NCBI GenBank assembly: GCA_036898135.1
Contig: CM072511.1
Location: 39,997,556-40,061,555 of the forward strand
From: Oncomelania hupensis
Taxonomy: Eukaryota > Mollusca > Gastropoda > Littorinimorpha > Pomatiopsidae
Length of the DNA: 64,000 bases
Direction of reading: 5' to 3'
A program made the translations under genes and the position numbers. The notes under the pieces were generated by a model. It was not told where the DNA came from. It saw nothing but the letters and a program-made list of their open reading frames with translations, and did no database searches. Shown piece by piece: positions 10,431 to 22,027 of the stretch; position 1 is the first letter of the stretch; each line of letters opens with the position of its first letter.

Positions 10431-11189
10431 TACAAAACATCGCTCTGCCCTTCCCCATAAGTATTATTTTTGCGGTGTCTCTGGAACAGTTTGACACTTC
10501 TACCATTATTTACTTGGGGATATTTAGCATTACCTTTTTAGGGAATGGGCATCAGAATAGTAAATAGTGACTTCCACATGACAGCTCTTCCTACCAGTCT
10601 TACTTACGTTCCGGCTAATTGGCTATGGTGGAATTCTGATAATATAACATTACGGAGTTTTCACACGCTGTCAATGTCTACTTTGAAGCAAACATCTCAT
10701 TACCTATAGGGGAAATTATGAGAAGTTTAAGTTTAAGTTTAAGAAGGGAGATATTTTACATGCAGTTAATATAATTGTTTATGTGTGTTTGTGTGTGGGT
10801 GTGTGTGGGTGTGTGTGTTTGTGACAGCAGCGATCACGAAGTCAATTCTTATCAGTGTTTCCTGATTGGATAACGCTCACATCAGAGGACAGCAACAGCT
10901 AGAGTTCTTGGGGAAAAATACGCTCGTACATTAACCACTGGTAGACGCTGTGATTGCAGGCCATCAGCATGTGCCGATCACCCTTCCCCTCCCCTTCTCT
11001 ATAAACACACTCTCTCTTTCTTACACACACACACACACACACACTTACACGCGCGCACACACAAACAGACTTCGTCTTGTTTGTTTTGTTTTTGTTTGTT
11101 TGTTCCGTTTGCTCCCCTCCCCTTCACCTCCCCGAAGGGCCTGGAATTAAACTTTTGTCTTGCCTTGAGGAGAGATGATAATGAAAATG
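10431..11189. other. No gene seen
   Basis: Contains a GT-rich stretch at 10780-10822, an AC run at 11023-11064 and a pyrimidine-rich stretch before the LINE. Nothing else recognised. Confidence 0.4.
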
Positions 11190-12368
11190 AACACCTCCAA
11201 GGGAACTAATGCCTACCGAAAAATCGACAACGACATCCGAAAAAGCATGCGCACAGAAAAAGAGAAATGGATAGAAGAATACCAGGAAATAGAGAACAGT
11301 CTGAACAAGAACAACAGCAAGAAGGCCTACCAGACTGTGAAGCGGCTGACAAGTGTTAAACAGCCCAAGGTCTCCACGATCCAGAGCAAGTCTGGCACAT
11401 GCCTTGCATAAGAACAAGAAGACTTGGATAGATGGACAGAGTACTGCTCTGACCTTTACAATCACACACCAAACGGAGACCCATCAGTTCTAGCATGTCC
11501 CCATAACAGAAAAGAGGAAGAAATCCTTCCAATTCTCCGAGATGAGGTTGAGGCAGCAGTGCAATTACTGAAGAAGGGGAAGTCAGCGGGAGTGGATAAC
11601 ATACCCGCGGAACTGCTTCAAGCAGGAAGAGAAGCGATGATTGACGTCCTCACCATTATCTGTAACAAGATCTGGCAGAGTGGGGAGTGGCATGCACCAT
11701 GGACCCAGCCGCTTGTCATCATTCTTCCCAAAAAGGGTAACCTTCAGGAGTGTGAAAATTACCGCACCATCAGCCTCATCAGCAATCCCAGCAAAGTCCT
11801 CCTGAAAATAATATCCAACATGTTGAAACCAAAAGCTGAACAACTCATAGCTAAAGAACAAGCAGGATTCAGGGCAGGGCGAAGTACCATTGAACAGATT
11901 TTCAACCTCAGAATAATCTGCGAGAAATACCAACAGCACCAACACTATTTATATCATGTGTGTGTAGACTTCAAGAAAGCGTTTGACCGAGCTCATACAG
12001 CTCTATGGGCAACCATGAGAGTGCACAACATCAGTCCTAAAATTATAGAAGTCCTCAAAAGCCTGAATGACAAGGCCACATGTGCAGTCCTCCACAACAG
12101 CGCCATCTGGAGCTGGTTCAGAACAACAATCGGTGTGCGTCAAGGATGCCTACTCTTTCCAACACTCTTCAACATCTTCGTAGAGCGTACGATTCCTTTG
12201 CAGATCTCGAAGGCATATTCAGCATAGGGGGTAGAGCAATCTCCAACCTCAGTTTAGCGGATGACATTGATGGATTGGCTGGAGAGGAACAAGAACTTGA
12301 ACATCTGGTACACAGGCTTGACACCACCTCCAGAGCCTATGGAATGGAAACACGTGCAGAGAAGACCA
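11190..12368 (+). mobile_element. LINE family A, internal fragment with most of the RT
   Basis: This is the longest reverse transcriptase stretch of family A in the window. It starts in the linker before the RT (NAYRKIDNDIRKSMRTEK) and ends soon after the RAYGMETRAEKT segment near 12368. Both ends are truncated; no endonuclease and no (GATAG)n tail are present. Frame breaks occur at about 11410 and 12190, so no continuous protein is possible. Confidence 0.88.
11424..12227 (+). pseudogene. Non-LTR reverse transcriptase, broken (LINE A)
   Basis: This open stretch of about 267 codons shows the RT core in order: a GKSAGVDNIPAELLQAG fingers motif, LPKKGNLQECENYRTISL, EQAGFRAGRSTIEQIFNLR, motif A (VDFKKAFDRA, with the first catalytic Asp) and motif B (GVRQGCLLFPTLFNIF). 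Motif C (LADDIDGLAGEEQ) follows near 12250 but in another frame, because about 10 nt are missing after the VERT codons at 12190. The upstream linker (11175-11411) is in a separate frame ended by a stop. The enzyme would copy element RNA into DNA at the target site; here it is dead. The clade (RTE-like or another) is not settled from this sequence. Confidence 0.88.
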
Positions 12369-12599
12369 TTCTGGATTCTTTCTCGAACACGTTTGTGCAC
12401 GCTGGGTTTCTGTTGGTTGCCTCATGTAGCGATTCTTTGAACTGACACACACACTTCTTTAAGAGCAATCTATGCTTTTGTCTTTGCTGGACGAATCTGA
12501 CTTATGGTAAGGATTAGCTCGTTTTAAGATTTACGTTTTCGGGCACTTTCGGGCAGTGCTCTCCTTTCCCCTTTAGTTTGTTATCTCATCCTCCTTTCT

Positions 12600-13192
12600 G
12601 GACCCCCGTGGAAGTGCCGGGGGGTTTCTGTAAAAATAGTATCCTCACTTTCTTAAAATGTTGTGCTTTAAATTCCCACTGTCGCTTGTCTTATTTGTTC
12701 TTTCTCATTCCTACTCATTTCTATCAATCTACTATACTATCTTCTTCTTCGCTAGATCAGTCACCGAACTCTAACTTCTTAAAAACTCTTCCGGGACAAA
12801 ACTCCTCATTTGTGTGTGAGGTCTGTTGTATCAGCTTTGGAAAATTAGACGCTTTGTGCCAAATGGTCACTAGGGCTTCCTAAGATATTATTATTTAGCA
12901 ATGTAGGCATTTTGTATGCATGTGTTTTCTTGATAGTTTTATAATGATGTTTGTATTCTATTTTGTTTTTCTAAACGGGGGTTCGATAAATTAGAGTATA
13001 ACCTCACCCCCTGCGTGGGAAGCATTTATTGTACAGTGACCGGTTGGTGGAGAGCCTTCAGTGTTGTCACTGAGGTTGTTTTAGCAGATATTTTATGCGG
13101 ATCAGGGGTGAGTCCTCTTTCAGCCAAGTTGTGGTCTTGATTTTGTGGTCCGGATTCAGCTCTTTGCAGTCCGCTGGACCCTTTAAGCAATA
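12600..13192 (+). mobile_element. Family Z element, copy 1
   Basis: It matches the elements at 28441, 29053 (inverted), 32193 and 55657 (inverted). Shared landmarks in order: a gtgccggggg block, a TATA-like stretch (degenerate here, gtaaaaatagtatcc), gctttaaattcccactgtcgc, cgctagatcagtcac, a ctcctcatttgtgtg block, acgggggttcgataaatt, ctttcagccaagttgtgg and finally ccgctggacc..aagcaata. No protein is recognisable. Confidence 0.8.
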
Positions 13193-13221
13193 ACTAACTT
13201 CCACTTATTTTTAAGTCTTCT

Positions 13222-13223
13222 TT

Positions 13224-13258
<35 letters not shown>

Positions 13259-13300
13259 CGTCTTCTTCTTCTGCTTCTTCTTCTTCTTGATGTTCCTGTT
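13222..13300. repeat. (TTG)n/(TTC)n simple repeats
   Basis: Run of TTG triplets followed by TTC-rich triplets. Confidence 0.9.
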
Positions 13301-13428
13301 CTTCTTGTCCTTCTTTCTTCCCACTCTGACGAAGGGCATGTGATTCACAGTACAATAACTGTTACAGGGCGCATAGATGTAGCAAAATCACCATCTCTTT
13401 TTCTCTCACCCCCCCCCCCCCCACCGCC

Positions 13429-13652
13429 GTAGCTCAATTGGTAGAGCGTTCGCCTGGCACACCGATGACCCAGGTTCGAATCCCGTGGTGGGCGATATAA
13501 AATGTGGCCATTTTCACTGTCCTTTTTAGCAGTATGATTGCTTTGGTGGTTCAGTGTTTGTTTAGGCCCCTACCCCTCTTTCCCTAGGATGGTTATCCCC
13601 ATCTGCCGTATCGCCAATGGTGGGTGTAGACGTTAAACCTCCATGTTCATTC
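13429..13652 (+). mobile_element. tRNA-headed SINE S1, copy 2
   Basis: The head has box A (TAGCTCAATTGGTAGAGCG) and box B (GGTTCGAATCC), better preserved than in the copy at 4113. The body matches that copy to the end (tgtagacgttaaacctccatg). C-runs on both sides hide any target-site duplication. Confidence 0.85.
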
Positions 13653-14140
13653 CCCCCCCCTCCCTTCCCCTCTTTCAACACATGTCCTCTTCTCCTTCAG
13701 TGTCTCATCCGTTTCCTTCTTCTTCTTCCAACTTTTGTGTGTTCCTCACTTTGCGCCCACACTGAACTGAACTTGCTGAAGAGGCATGTAGGCTGGACCA
13801 CACACTCAGTAGCAGAGACTGGCCGCGGCTAACGTCGTTCCAACATGATGGAGAGCTGGGAGGCGACGTAAACCTCGGCCATTTTTTTACTACGCAGTGT
13901 TGAATCTGGGCCACCTCCGCTGACTATAAGGAAGTGTAAAAGTCTGCAGGAAGGCTGTAAGAGAGTTCCATTCATCGTGGCTCTGTTCCGCTTCCACAGG
14001 GCTTTGTCAACGCGCTAATAACCCTTACAAATGAGGCATAACTGTGCAGAACAGCTGATGGCTGGGTTCTTGTCCTCCCCCCTGCCTCCCCCTAAAACCT
14101 TTGCAATGACAATAGCAGCTAGTCCTTGCGCGACAGTGTA
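13653..14140. other. No gene seen
   Basis: C/T-rich at the left, then unique sequence. No coding signal was supported. Confidence 0.4.
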
Positions 14141-14681
14141 TATTTTGAGGCTGCTTGAGGTGTGTATGCTCAATAGTTAGAAGTCTGACAGAAGTGTGGA
14201 TAGATACTCAGAGATTGCTTGAGTTGTATATATGTATGCTCAATATTTATAAGTCTAAATGACAGATGAGTTCTATAATTATGCACCATCATCATGTATA
14301 TAAGCCTAAGTTCTGATAGGATGTACTTAGGTACTCCGAATACTCAGAATAGAGCAGATAGCCACACTGAGAATCTGAGGCTGCTTGAGGTTTAAAGGAT
14401 TTTTTTGGGAGTAAAATTAACGTCCCCGGACACAATAAGCGTATAGGGGACGATTTTAGAGTATTAAAGGATTATGCTCAATATATGTCAGATAAAGTAC
14501 TGATGTAGCTAGCCACGCTGAGTTTCTGAAACTGATTGAGATGTGCCTTTGGTCGTTTTAAGTCAGGGATTGATAGAATGAATGATGAGCGGATGCTCAG
14601 AATGTAGCAGACCTGTAGCAGGTAGGCGCATTGAGTTTTAAAAGACTGCTTGAAGTGTGTTTGGTCGTGTTAAGTCAAGTC

Positions 14682-15480
14682 AAGTCAAAAGCGCTTTATT
14701 CCATAAAACCCCTTGGGGCACTTGGATACAACGAAAATAAATAAAAATAAACATACATGTAAAATAACCATAAAAATCATAAAATACAATATAAAATACA
14801 TATGTACATATATTACAAAAAATAAAAGTTAATCTTTCACACTCGCGTTCTAAGAGACATAATAAACATTTACAAAATACACATTCATTATTATCACACA
14901 ACACAAGCATACTACATAAAACTTATGTCCACACAGACTGATCACAAATCGCACGCACTCTCTCGCAAGATTGGGTGATAAAGAAGGGGAGAAGGGAGGG
15001 GGTACACACTGGTATTTAGTATTCATATTGTCATTATTGAAAAAAAAATCCCTATTATTACTATCATTAATATTACAAATCATTATATTACGTTCTAAAG
15101 CTATCCATTATTATTTTCATAAACCTAGCCAGTTTCAGCAAAATAGTCTTATTTTTCGTTGAAAATAAATTAGAAAATTTAATAGCATTGGGTCGCACAT
15201 AGAAAAACCTTTTAAGCAGCTCATTTCTATCATCGTCGAAATGTGGACATATAAAAATAAAATGAAATTCATCTCCTAACTCATTAAAAGTACATTTATT
15301 ACATATTCTGTCACATCTCTGGATTCCAAGAAACCGTCCCCTTTGCACTGGTAGCTTATGGTTTAAGGTTCTAAATTTTATGACAACAGCAGCTAGGCTG
15401 GCGGGCAAAATTGTCAAATATTCTTCAAATTCAAAATTTTCTTTAAACATTCTATAATTATAATATAAATCCTTTGTGTT
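14682..15480 (-). mobile_element. LINE 3' fragment (CR1/L2/RTE-like C-terminus)
   Basis: On the minus strand the coding part (15450-15088) is followed by an A/T-rich 3' UTR. It ends in repeated TTGAC units next to an aagtcaagtcaagtcaaaa border and a gctttatt..ccccttggggc block. The element is truncated at its 5' side near 15480. It belongs to a different LINE group from family A. Confidence 0.6.
15088..15450 (-). pseudogene. C-terminal end of a non-LTR retrotransposon protein
   Basis: The open stretch of about 120 codons carries a typical C-terminal pattern of LINE polyproteins: KFRTLNHKLPVQRGRF, then C-x3-C-x2-C residues (RCDRICNKC), GDEFHFIFICPHF with His and Cys, a basic helix DDRNELLKRFF, and a closing KLARFMKIIMDSF before the stop. 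Proteins of this kind end in a cysteine/histidine knuckle followed by a basic tail. The RT and endonuclease are absent, so this is a 5'-truncated relic and not a host gene. Confidence 0.6.
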
Positions 15481-15794
15481 AATTTCTGAGTGCCAGTTTT
15501 GTACATGTTGATCCTGCAGCCTTTTTTTTTATCTCTTCTTTAAGGTGTTAAGGTTAGGTCTGCTAGTATGGTGATAGATACTCTGCATGTAGCAGACAAT
15601 AGCAACAAGCTAAAACGAATATTCTGAGACTGCCTGAAGTGAGCGCTTGATAGTGTTAAGTGTAGGTGATAGATACTCAGTATGGAATGGCATCAAACAG
15701 CAACAGCGGCATCCTTAAGCTGTGAAGTATAGCCCAGATGAATGGATAAAGAGAATTGGGATCGAACACTTCCTATTAAAGACTAGAGAGTGAG

Positions 15795-16145
15795 GGAGCA
15801 TGAGAGAGAGAGAGAGGGGGGGGGGGAGAGACAGAGTTAGACAGAAAGACAGAGACAGACAGGCAGACAGAGAAATCGAGAGAGGGAAAAGAGATAAAGA
15901 GAGATACAGAAACAGAGATTTTATACTATAGCATTTAAATAGATTTTTCTTTTCTTGTTTTTTTTTTAACCTTGGGCTTTTCTGCCTATCAAGGACCAGA
16001 GGCAAAAATTTCACTAAGAAATAAGAGAGAGTGAGAGAGAGAGAGGGATAGAAAGACAGACAGACAGACAGACAGAGGAGGGGGAGGAGAAAAAGACTGA
16101 CAGAGAAGGGGAATGAGACAGACAGACAGACAGACCGAGATGGAA
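15795..16145. repeat. Purine-rich GA/GACA low-complexity DNA
   Basis: GA and AGAC runs at 15799-15915 and 16024-16140, separated by a T-rich stretch. Open frames here are only simple-repeat reading. Confidence 0.85.
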
Positions 16146-17217
16146 AAGCGGGCGAATGGGTGGGCGAGATAGATGTGGAGTTCAAAACAAAACCTAGCAA
16201 TAATTGAAGCATTTTTAGTTTCCTTCCTCACCTTTCACGCAACACAGGGATAACTGAATAATTATTGAATATGGAACAATTAATGTAGAGTTATTTGTGT
16301 TACTGTGTTTGGCTAAGTTAACACACCGGCAACAAGTACTGCAATTTTCTCTGTAAACGTTGCAGGCATTCGCGGAATGGCAAGAATGTAGTGAGGCTGT
16401 GTTCGGGTTATATTGTATATATGCTACATTTTCCATATATTTGCTATTTTAAATTGAAATGCTACTTTTGTTGCTTTGTCTTGTTGGCATTGCTTCTATA
16501 ATGTCGGTAGATAGTCAAATTTTTGACAGTATCGTGAGCTTTTTTGTTTTTATAAATTATGCAGAAAAAACCACGAAAACTCTGAATTTGACATTAGCAA
16601 GATTCTGATTATTAATGTGTACATTCTACAAATCGAGGCGATGTAGCGGTGTAAAATGTCTTTTGCTCGATTTAATTATGAAAAAAGTTTTTTTTGTTAC
16701 TTTAACTCCGAAATGTTGCCTACGGAAAATCCTGGACTCGACCTAAATTTTTTTTGACTATTTCTATTCAGTTTTTATCATTTCGTGGGATGTAGCCTTG
16801 TAGTGTTGCTAAAGAGGTTAGAATTGATTACATTAAATTTATTTGTAAGCAGAAACGAGCATCTAGTCTTATCTAGACCTCAGAAGATTTAGATCCGAGG
16901 GAGGCTTACTCCCCAAACTGCACGAAGACAAGAATAGCGCCCCCAGGTGAGTGTTCTGAGAAAAGATTGTCCCTACACCCATCCCACCTCTTGCTACGGC
17001 TGTAACAGGCCAATTAACTCCAATGTGTTACGACCCCATTTATCGTAGACACCACATAATATTTAGCTTTTCGTGGCTAAACTGTTTTGTTAATTGAGAG
17101 TGAGATGATTAGCCTAGGAAACGACCTTTGTAACGTCGCAGCGCAGATGGTCTTCCGGAACGAAATCGGTTATGATGCCAGCTGTGCCTGGTCCACGTAA
17201 AACGGCTTCGGTTATGG
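16146..17217. other. AT-rich DNA, no gene seen
   Basis: Unique-looking sequence without a recognisable coding region, RNA gene or repeat. Confidence 0.45.
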
Positions 17218-17224
17218 TAAGTGG

Positions 17225-17616
17225 GGTGGCCTCGTGGCGCAGTGGATAAGACGCCGGTTTCCTATGCCGAAGGTCGCGGGTTCGATTCCCGCAAGGGGCG
17301 AACGTATGTGACTTAGGTACGAGACTATTGAGGTCACCGAGGGTTTTCTCCGGGCACTCCGGTTTCCTCCCTCCCTTCAATAATGGTACAGGATGCAGTC
17401 AATATAAAAATTTCAAAAATAAAAATTCGATTTTCTTTCCGTCTTCTAATAGCGATCTCCCTGCCTTTACACCACCTGTTTGAGTGATGGATGTGTGTTT
17501 GGTGTGTGTGAGGGTGGATGAGACAGGTGAGCGTGTATGTTGGTATAGATCGCCGCGCTTTGAGCCTGAATGATTTGGGGAAAGGCGCGTATAGCATCCT
17601 GTATTATTATTATTAT
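17225..17616 (+). mobile_element. tRNA-Arg-like SINE S2, full length
   Basis: The head (17227-17300) has box A (TGGCGCAGTGGATAAGACG) and box B (GGTTCGATTCC). The anticodon loop TTCCTAT gives CCT (Arg). A conserved-looking module follows (gggttttctccgggcactcc), then a body and an (ATT)n tail. A 7-bp duplication TAAGTGG at 17218-17224 and 17617-17623 flanks it. A 5'-truncated copy with the same body lies at 19694-19994. The module resembles deeply conserved SINE core domains of invertebrates; that is from memory. Confidence 0.85.
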
Positions 17617-17623
17617 TAAGTGG

Positions 17624-18344
17624 TCTTTCTTTTAAACCTTTTTTTTTTAAAATGACGTTTGTTATAGTATTAGTGGCGTGGCCTTACGGGGTTCTTGATC
17701 CTGAAGAGGAAGTGAAGTTAAACCCTCATTTAAACTAGTTCCTCCATCATCGCCAGAGAGATATAAACGAATTGTCCATGTCTAGTGGTTTTTTCAGCTC
17801 AAAGAAGTACAAAAAGGAAAGGGGTGTAACCAAAGAGCTTGTAACTCAAACCGCCAACTTGCCTCCATCTTGCTGCATGATACGCGCAGCCTAACGCTCT
17901 ACACAACTGAGCCATCCTTAAAGAGCGGTGTGTGTGTGTGACAGATAGAGAGAGACAGACAGAAAGACAGACAGACAGGCAGAAACAGAGGCAAATGGAG
18001 AAGACAGAGCAACTCGAAGTTGAGCAAGTGTTCACACAATATGGAAACTTCTCGCGCATACTGAATATAGTTTAGTCCTGTTGTATTTAAGTTAAGTCAT
18101 TCTACGACAGTGTGTGTGAGAAATGTCACTGACCCTCGTACAACCCACACAAGTTGCTTGCAGTTGGTGGCATTAGTTGTAGTCACATGGACCATTTCAT
18201 CGTTGCTATGGAATCCTCACAGCAAGGGACTGGAATACGAGTAACGGCATCCGACCTTGACGCTCTTTTCACTCGTTACAAGGTAGTTCTCTACTGTTTG
18301 CTCTTCAATCTGCTTCCCATTCACTACTTCTTGTTTTTTTGTTA
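17624..18344. other. No gene seen; weak minus-strand tRNA-like remnant
   Basis: At 17845-17920 the minus strand shows GGATGGCTCAGTTGTGTAGAG (box A-like) and a poor box B, so a degraded SINE head is possible. Short AGAC repeats lie at 17940-17990. Nothing else recognised. Confidence 0.35.
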
Positions 18345-18482
18345 TTCTTGTTCTTCTTCCAGTTCTTGTTCTTCTTGTTCTTGTTCTTCTTGTTGTTCTT
18401 CTTCCTGTTCTTGTTCTTCTTGTTCTTGTTCTTGTCCTTCCTGTTCTTGTCCTTGTTCTTCCTTTTCTTGTTATTCTTCTCC

Positions 18483-18538
<56 letters not shown>

Positions 18539-18613
18539 CTTCTTCTTCTTCTTCTTCTTCTTCTTCTTCTTCTTCTTCTTCTTCTTCTTCTTCTTCTTCT
18601 TCTTCTTCTTCGT
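18345..18613. repeat. (TTC/TTG)n compound microsatellite
   Basis: Irregular TTC/TTG mixture, then a pure TTG run (18482-18537) and a pure TTC run (18538-18610). The long open frames on both strands are artefacts of this repeat. Confidence 0.97.
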
Positions 18614-18699
18614 CTTCAAAAAGTCCTAAGCAACTGTTTTAGCGGGTAAGTAAAAAAGAAAGACATAAATAATAAAATGTCAAAATGAAGGCAAACGAA

Positions 18700-19480
18700 G
18701 AAGAAAGGGAGGATTAAAAAAATAATTCCAAAAATGAATTTTACAAAATTAAAAGAATATAAATATTAAAAATAATAAAAAAATAAATAAAAATTTTAAG
18801 AATTAAAGAATATAAAAAATAAAAATACAAACGAAAAAAAGAAAATAATAAAAAAAAAAAAAAAATAAAAAAAAAAATAAAAAAAAAAAAAAAAATAATT
18901 CTATTTTTTTTTTTTCAAAAGTATGAAAAAATTCAACTTAGAGAGAAAGTTTTCCAGGATAAACAAAAAGAAAATTTATCGCAGAAAACTTATAAGAATA
19001 ACATTGATAAGTCTTTCGAGTCGCTTTTTTAAGTGTGAAATTACGGCGTTTTTTTTCTTTCTGAAATTATAATTTTGTTTCTTTTATTGTTTCTCTGAGA
19101 TTTTAAGTGGCCCCCTTTTAGTTGGATTCTAAAAAAACAAATATCCGCCTCTGTTTCCTGGGTTTCTTTCTTTTAATTTTTTCCTGTTGATTTCTTCTGT
19201 CTTTCTGCTGTTCTTTCTTTGTTCTCTTTTCTTTTCTTTCTTTTCTTTCTTTCTTTTTCTGTCTGTCTTGTGTTCGTCTTTTTATTTTTTCTGTATGTCT
19301 GTCTTTTTTTTTTTCTTCTCTTTTCCTCTCTCTCTGGTTTTGTTGTTGTTTTTTTGTTGTTTTTTGTTTTTTTTTTTGTTTTTTTTTTATTCAGTCTTCC
19401 GTAGCTCTTTTCTCTAGTCACTTTCTATTTCTTTTTTGCTACATTGTTTGTTTGTAAATTTCTGCGAGCAGTATGAACAT
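18700..19480. repeat. A-rich then T-rich low-complexity DNA
   Basis: An A/AAAT-rich stretch (18714-18915) is followed, after a short mixed region, by a T/TTTC-rich stretch (19145-19400). The two could pair when single-stranded, but they are too simple to call an element. Confidence 0.7.
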
Positions 19481-19693
19481 AATTTCAAAAAAAAATTTTT
19501 AGCATGGTATTTTATAACCTAAAATGCCAAGAGCGTATGTTCCAGTAGGGTAGAGTCTAGCTAGCTGCTTAAGTTTCCCAGCTAGTAGAGATTTTCTTCG
19601 ATATCGTTTAACATCGTCGTTCAACTGTGCATCGTGCATCGTGCACAGCTTCCTGAAAAAAAAAACCACAATGAGCGCGGCGCCGTTCACTTT

Positions 19694-19918
19694 CAATAAT
19701 GTTATTGGATGCTGTCAATATAAAATGTCAAAAATATAAATCGATTTCCTTTCCGTCTTCCAATGGCGACTTCCCCCTGCCCTTACGAAACGTGTTAGAG
19801 CGATAGTTGTGTGTGATTGTTGTTTAGGTAATGGTGTATGAAACGTGTGAGCGTGTATGTTGGTACAGATTGCCGCGCTTTGAACCTGATTGATGATATG
19901 GGAAAACCCCGCGTATTC

Positions 19919-19994
<76 letters not shown>
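19694..19994 (+). mobile_element. SINE S2, 5'-truncated copy with long (ATT)n tail
   Basis: It matches the 3' half of the SINE at 17225 from caataatg..ggatgc.gtcaat onward, including cgatttcctttccgtcttcc, gtgagcgtgtatgttggtac and cgccgcgctttga. The tail has expanded to an (ATT)n run at 19920-19994. The tRNA head is missing. Confidence 0.8.
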
Positions 19995-19995
<1 letters not shown>

Positions 19996-20270
19996 CCTAC
20001 CCCATAACATTCATCCTTACTCATCCTTGATTATCCCATTTCGACCCCTTTGACAGACTTTGAAGGCCAGATCGTTGAGACATGTGCGGGCGGCTTTACA
20101 AGGCCAGCCACGTCGTCATCGCAGTTAAATGGCCCAAGTGTGATGGATGGAGCCCAGGACCTTGAGAAAGGGAGAAACAGATGATGACTGACATCGAGAA
20201 AGACAGAGAAGGGGTGGGGACATTGGAGAAGAGGGGAAGCGAGGCGGTGCGAATCGTGGAAGCAGCGTAG

Positions 20271-20466
20271 CTGAGCTTGCTTGACGTACAGGGGCATTAC
20301 ACTAGTAGAATGGATCCTCGATAGCAAAAGAAAATGAATTCTCCATATATCTTGAGAATTCGAGAATTCTCTTTCTTTTGCTATCTATCTCGATAATTCA
20401 CTTTCTTTTGCTATCGAGGATCCATTCTACTTGTTTAATGCCCCTTGTACCTCAAACAAGCCCAGC
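20271..20466. mobile_element. Palindromic MITE, long TIRs
   Basis: The left arm (gcttgcttgacgtacagggg, then gtagaatggatcctcgatag, then caaaagaaa) and the right arm (its reverse complement ending gcccc ttgtac ctcaaacaagc) pair over about 65 bp, with a short AT-rich spacer and an extra partial copy of the arm. Relatives lie at 22470-22530 and 38690-38985. No coding capacity. Confidence 0.75.
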
Positions 20467-20714
20467 ATTATACAGTCGAACACGCTTACAACGAAGTCCA
20501 GGGGAAAAATTTTCCCCTTGGTTTTACCCGAGTTTGTTTTTTGTACCCGTAGTCGACGGTTAGTGGCCGAATTGTGTTTTTTGAATTTGTTATATCCATC
20601 GTGCTTCCAAAATGAGTCTTTGATGTAAGATTTACAGCCCAGAACACGTCAAACGGCATTCTCCTCATGTTATTGCAAAAGCGGATGATTTTAGAAGAAT
20701 TTTGCCTGATGAAG

Positions 20715-20717
<3 letters not shown>

Positions 20718-20773
<56 letters not shown>
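20718..20773. repeat. (GA)n microsatellite
   Basis: Perfect GA run ending in a G-run. Confidence 0.95.
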
Positions 20774-20781
<8 letters not shown>

Positions 20782-20890
20782 TCTTCTTTGTAAATTTAAC
20801 GTGCACTTTTATTCATATGAATGTTTCTTGTCTTCTCCCTGAATTATTTGTAATGCAATCTGTTCTTTTATATTGATGTACATTTCTTTG

Positions 20891-20926
20891 AGTGTGTGTG
20901 TGTGTGTGTGTGTGGGTGTGTGTGTG

Positions 20927-20980
<54 letters not shown>
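20891..20980. repeat. (GT)n microsatellite
   Basis: GT run with two interruptions. Confidence 0.95.
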
Positions 20981-20981
<1 letters not shown>

Positions 20982-21292
20982 CTGTTTACCAAAATTGGAG
21001 CAATTTTCAATATGAATGAGTGAATGAATGAATGAAAATTGTTTAAGCATTTCCTCACTGAAAGCATCATCACAGCGCTATATTGTGCAATTATTATATG
21101 CAATATGTAATATAGCTGTTGTCATTTAGCTGAGTATTCTGTATTCTGAGTGAAGGCGCTTAGCGTTGATAATAAATTCCCTAGTTATGTCCGCTTTTTT
21201 TCTTGTATGGATGCACTCCCACACGCGATATTATTTCAAGTTCTCTATCAGAGTGAGCTGAATTAATTTTCATTTTACCGCCATGTTTTTAA

Positions 21293-21910
21293 CCCTTAGG
21301 AGACGAAAAGGGTGGATCTATCGGCCCTACCTGTCTGTGCCTAAAAGACGAAGGTGCCGATATGTCGGCCCCTGAATAGAATCGTCTCGGATTCGCTCTC
21401 AAAGAACGAAACCGGTTAATCGGATGCTTCGTGTCTAAGAACGGACTTTCCATCTTGCAAATGAACTATTTTCCAGTGGATTTATTGTGATAGTGTGAAA
21501 GGTGTACGATCACCAATCGTCCACTATAACAGTGAAATCTTTTCTGATGCATTAATTTTCTTTTTTTTAATAATATGAAAGTGAATGCTTTTGTTAGCCG
21601 TTTTAAAGCAGACACAGTAATAATGATGTGGGTTGTGAGTCATATAGTTTCTTCGTTCTCAATGTATTGGAGTAAAAAATTGTAGCAACCTTGTATATTT
21701 TCACATATACTGATACATTTTGAAAATTCATTCCATTTACTTTCAGAAACTTTCCTTTACTTGTGAAAAAATCCTGGGTGCCAAGAACAAAAAAGAAAAG
21801 TCAGGCCTGTCACTTTCTGCCAGATCTTAAAGTTACATCTTTTATTTTCTTTTTTTTTTTCTTTAAAAAAATAAACTTGTTCTTTGCAAAATGATGTCGT
21901 CTCTAAAGGG
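21293..21910. mobile_element. piggyBac-like MITE with TTAA target duplication
   Basis: The element begins CCCTTAGGAGACGA and ends with the reverse complement TCGTCTCTAAAGGG. It is flanked on both sides by TTAA (21289-21292 and 21911-21914). CCC-starting TIRs plus TTAA duplication are the mark of the piggyBac superfamily. Subterminal repeats ggatctatcggccc and gccgatatgtcggccc lie near the left end. At 618 bp with no transposase reading it must be non-autonomous. Confidence 0.85.
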
Positions 21911-22027
21911 TTAAAAATGGTCTTTATACAGAATCATGAATTAGGTCAACACATTTTTAATGCGGATTTTCCGTCATTTCCGCGTATTTACATCATATGT
22001 GATGTTTTCCTATTGGACGACTTCGGC

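Larger units (their letters stand above)
14145..15720. repeat. Diverged tandem repeat split by a LINE
   Basis: Degenerate units carry a repeated order: gaggctgcttgaggtgtg, a tgctcaata or ggtcgt block, aagtc, then a gatagatactcag block and often a tagcaga block. They occur from 14145 to 14680 and again from 15555 to 15720. The LINE fragment at 14682-15480 sits between them, so it probably landed inside the array. Confidence 0.5.

Noticed and set aside
17227..17300. Functional tRNA-Arg gene
   Set aside because: It is followed by a SINE body and tail and flanked by a TSD.
18154..18642. Long open frames on both strands over the TTC/TTG run
   Set aside because: They are pure simple-repeat reading (poly-Ser/Cys, poly-Leu/Phe or poly-Lys/Asn) with no other protein signal.
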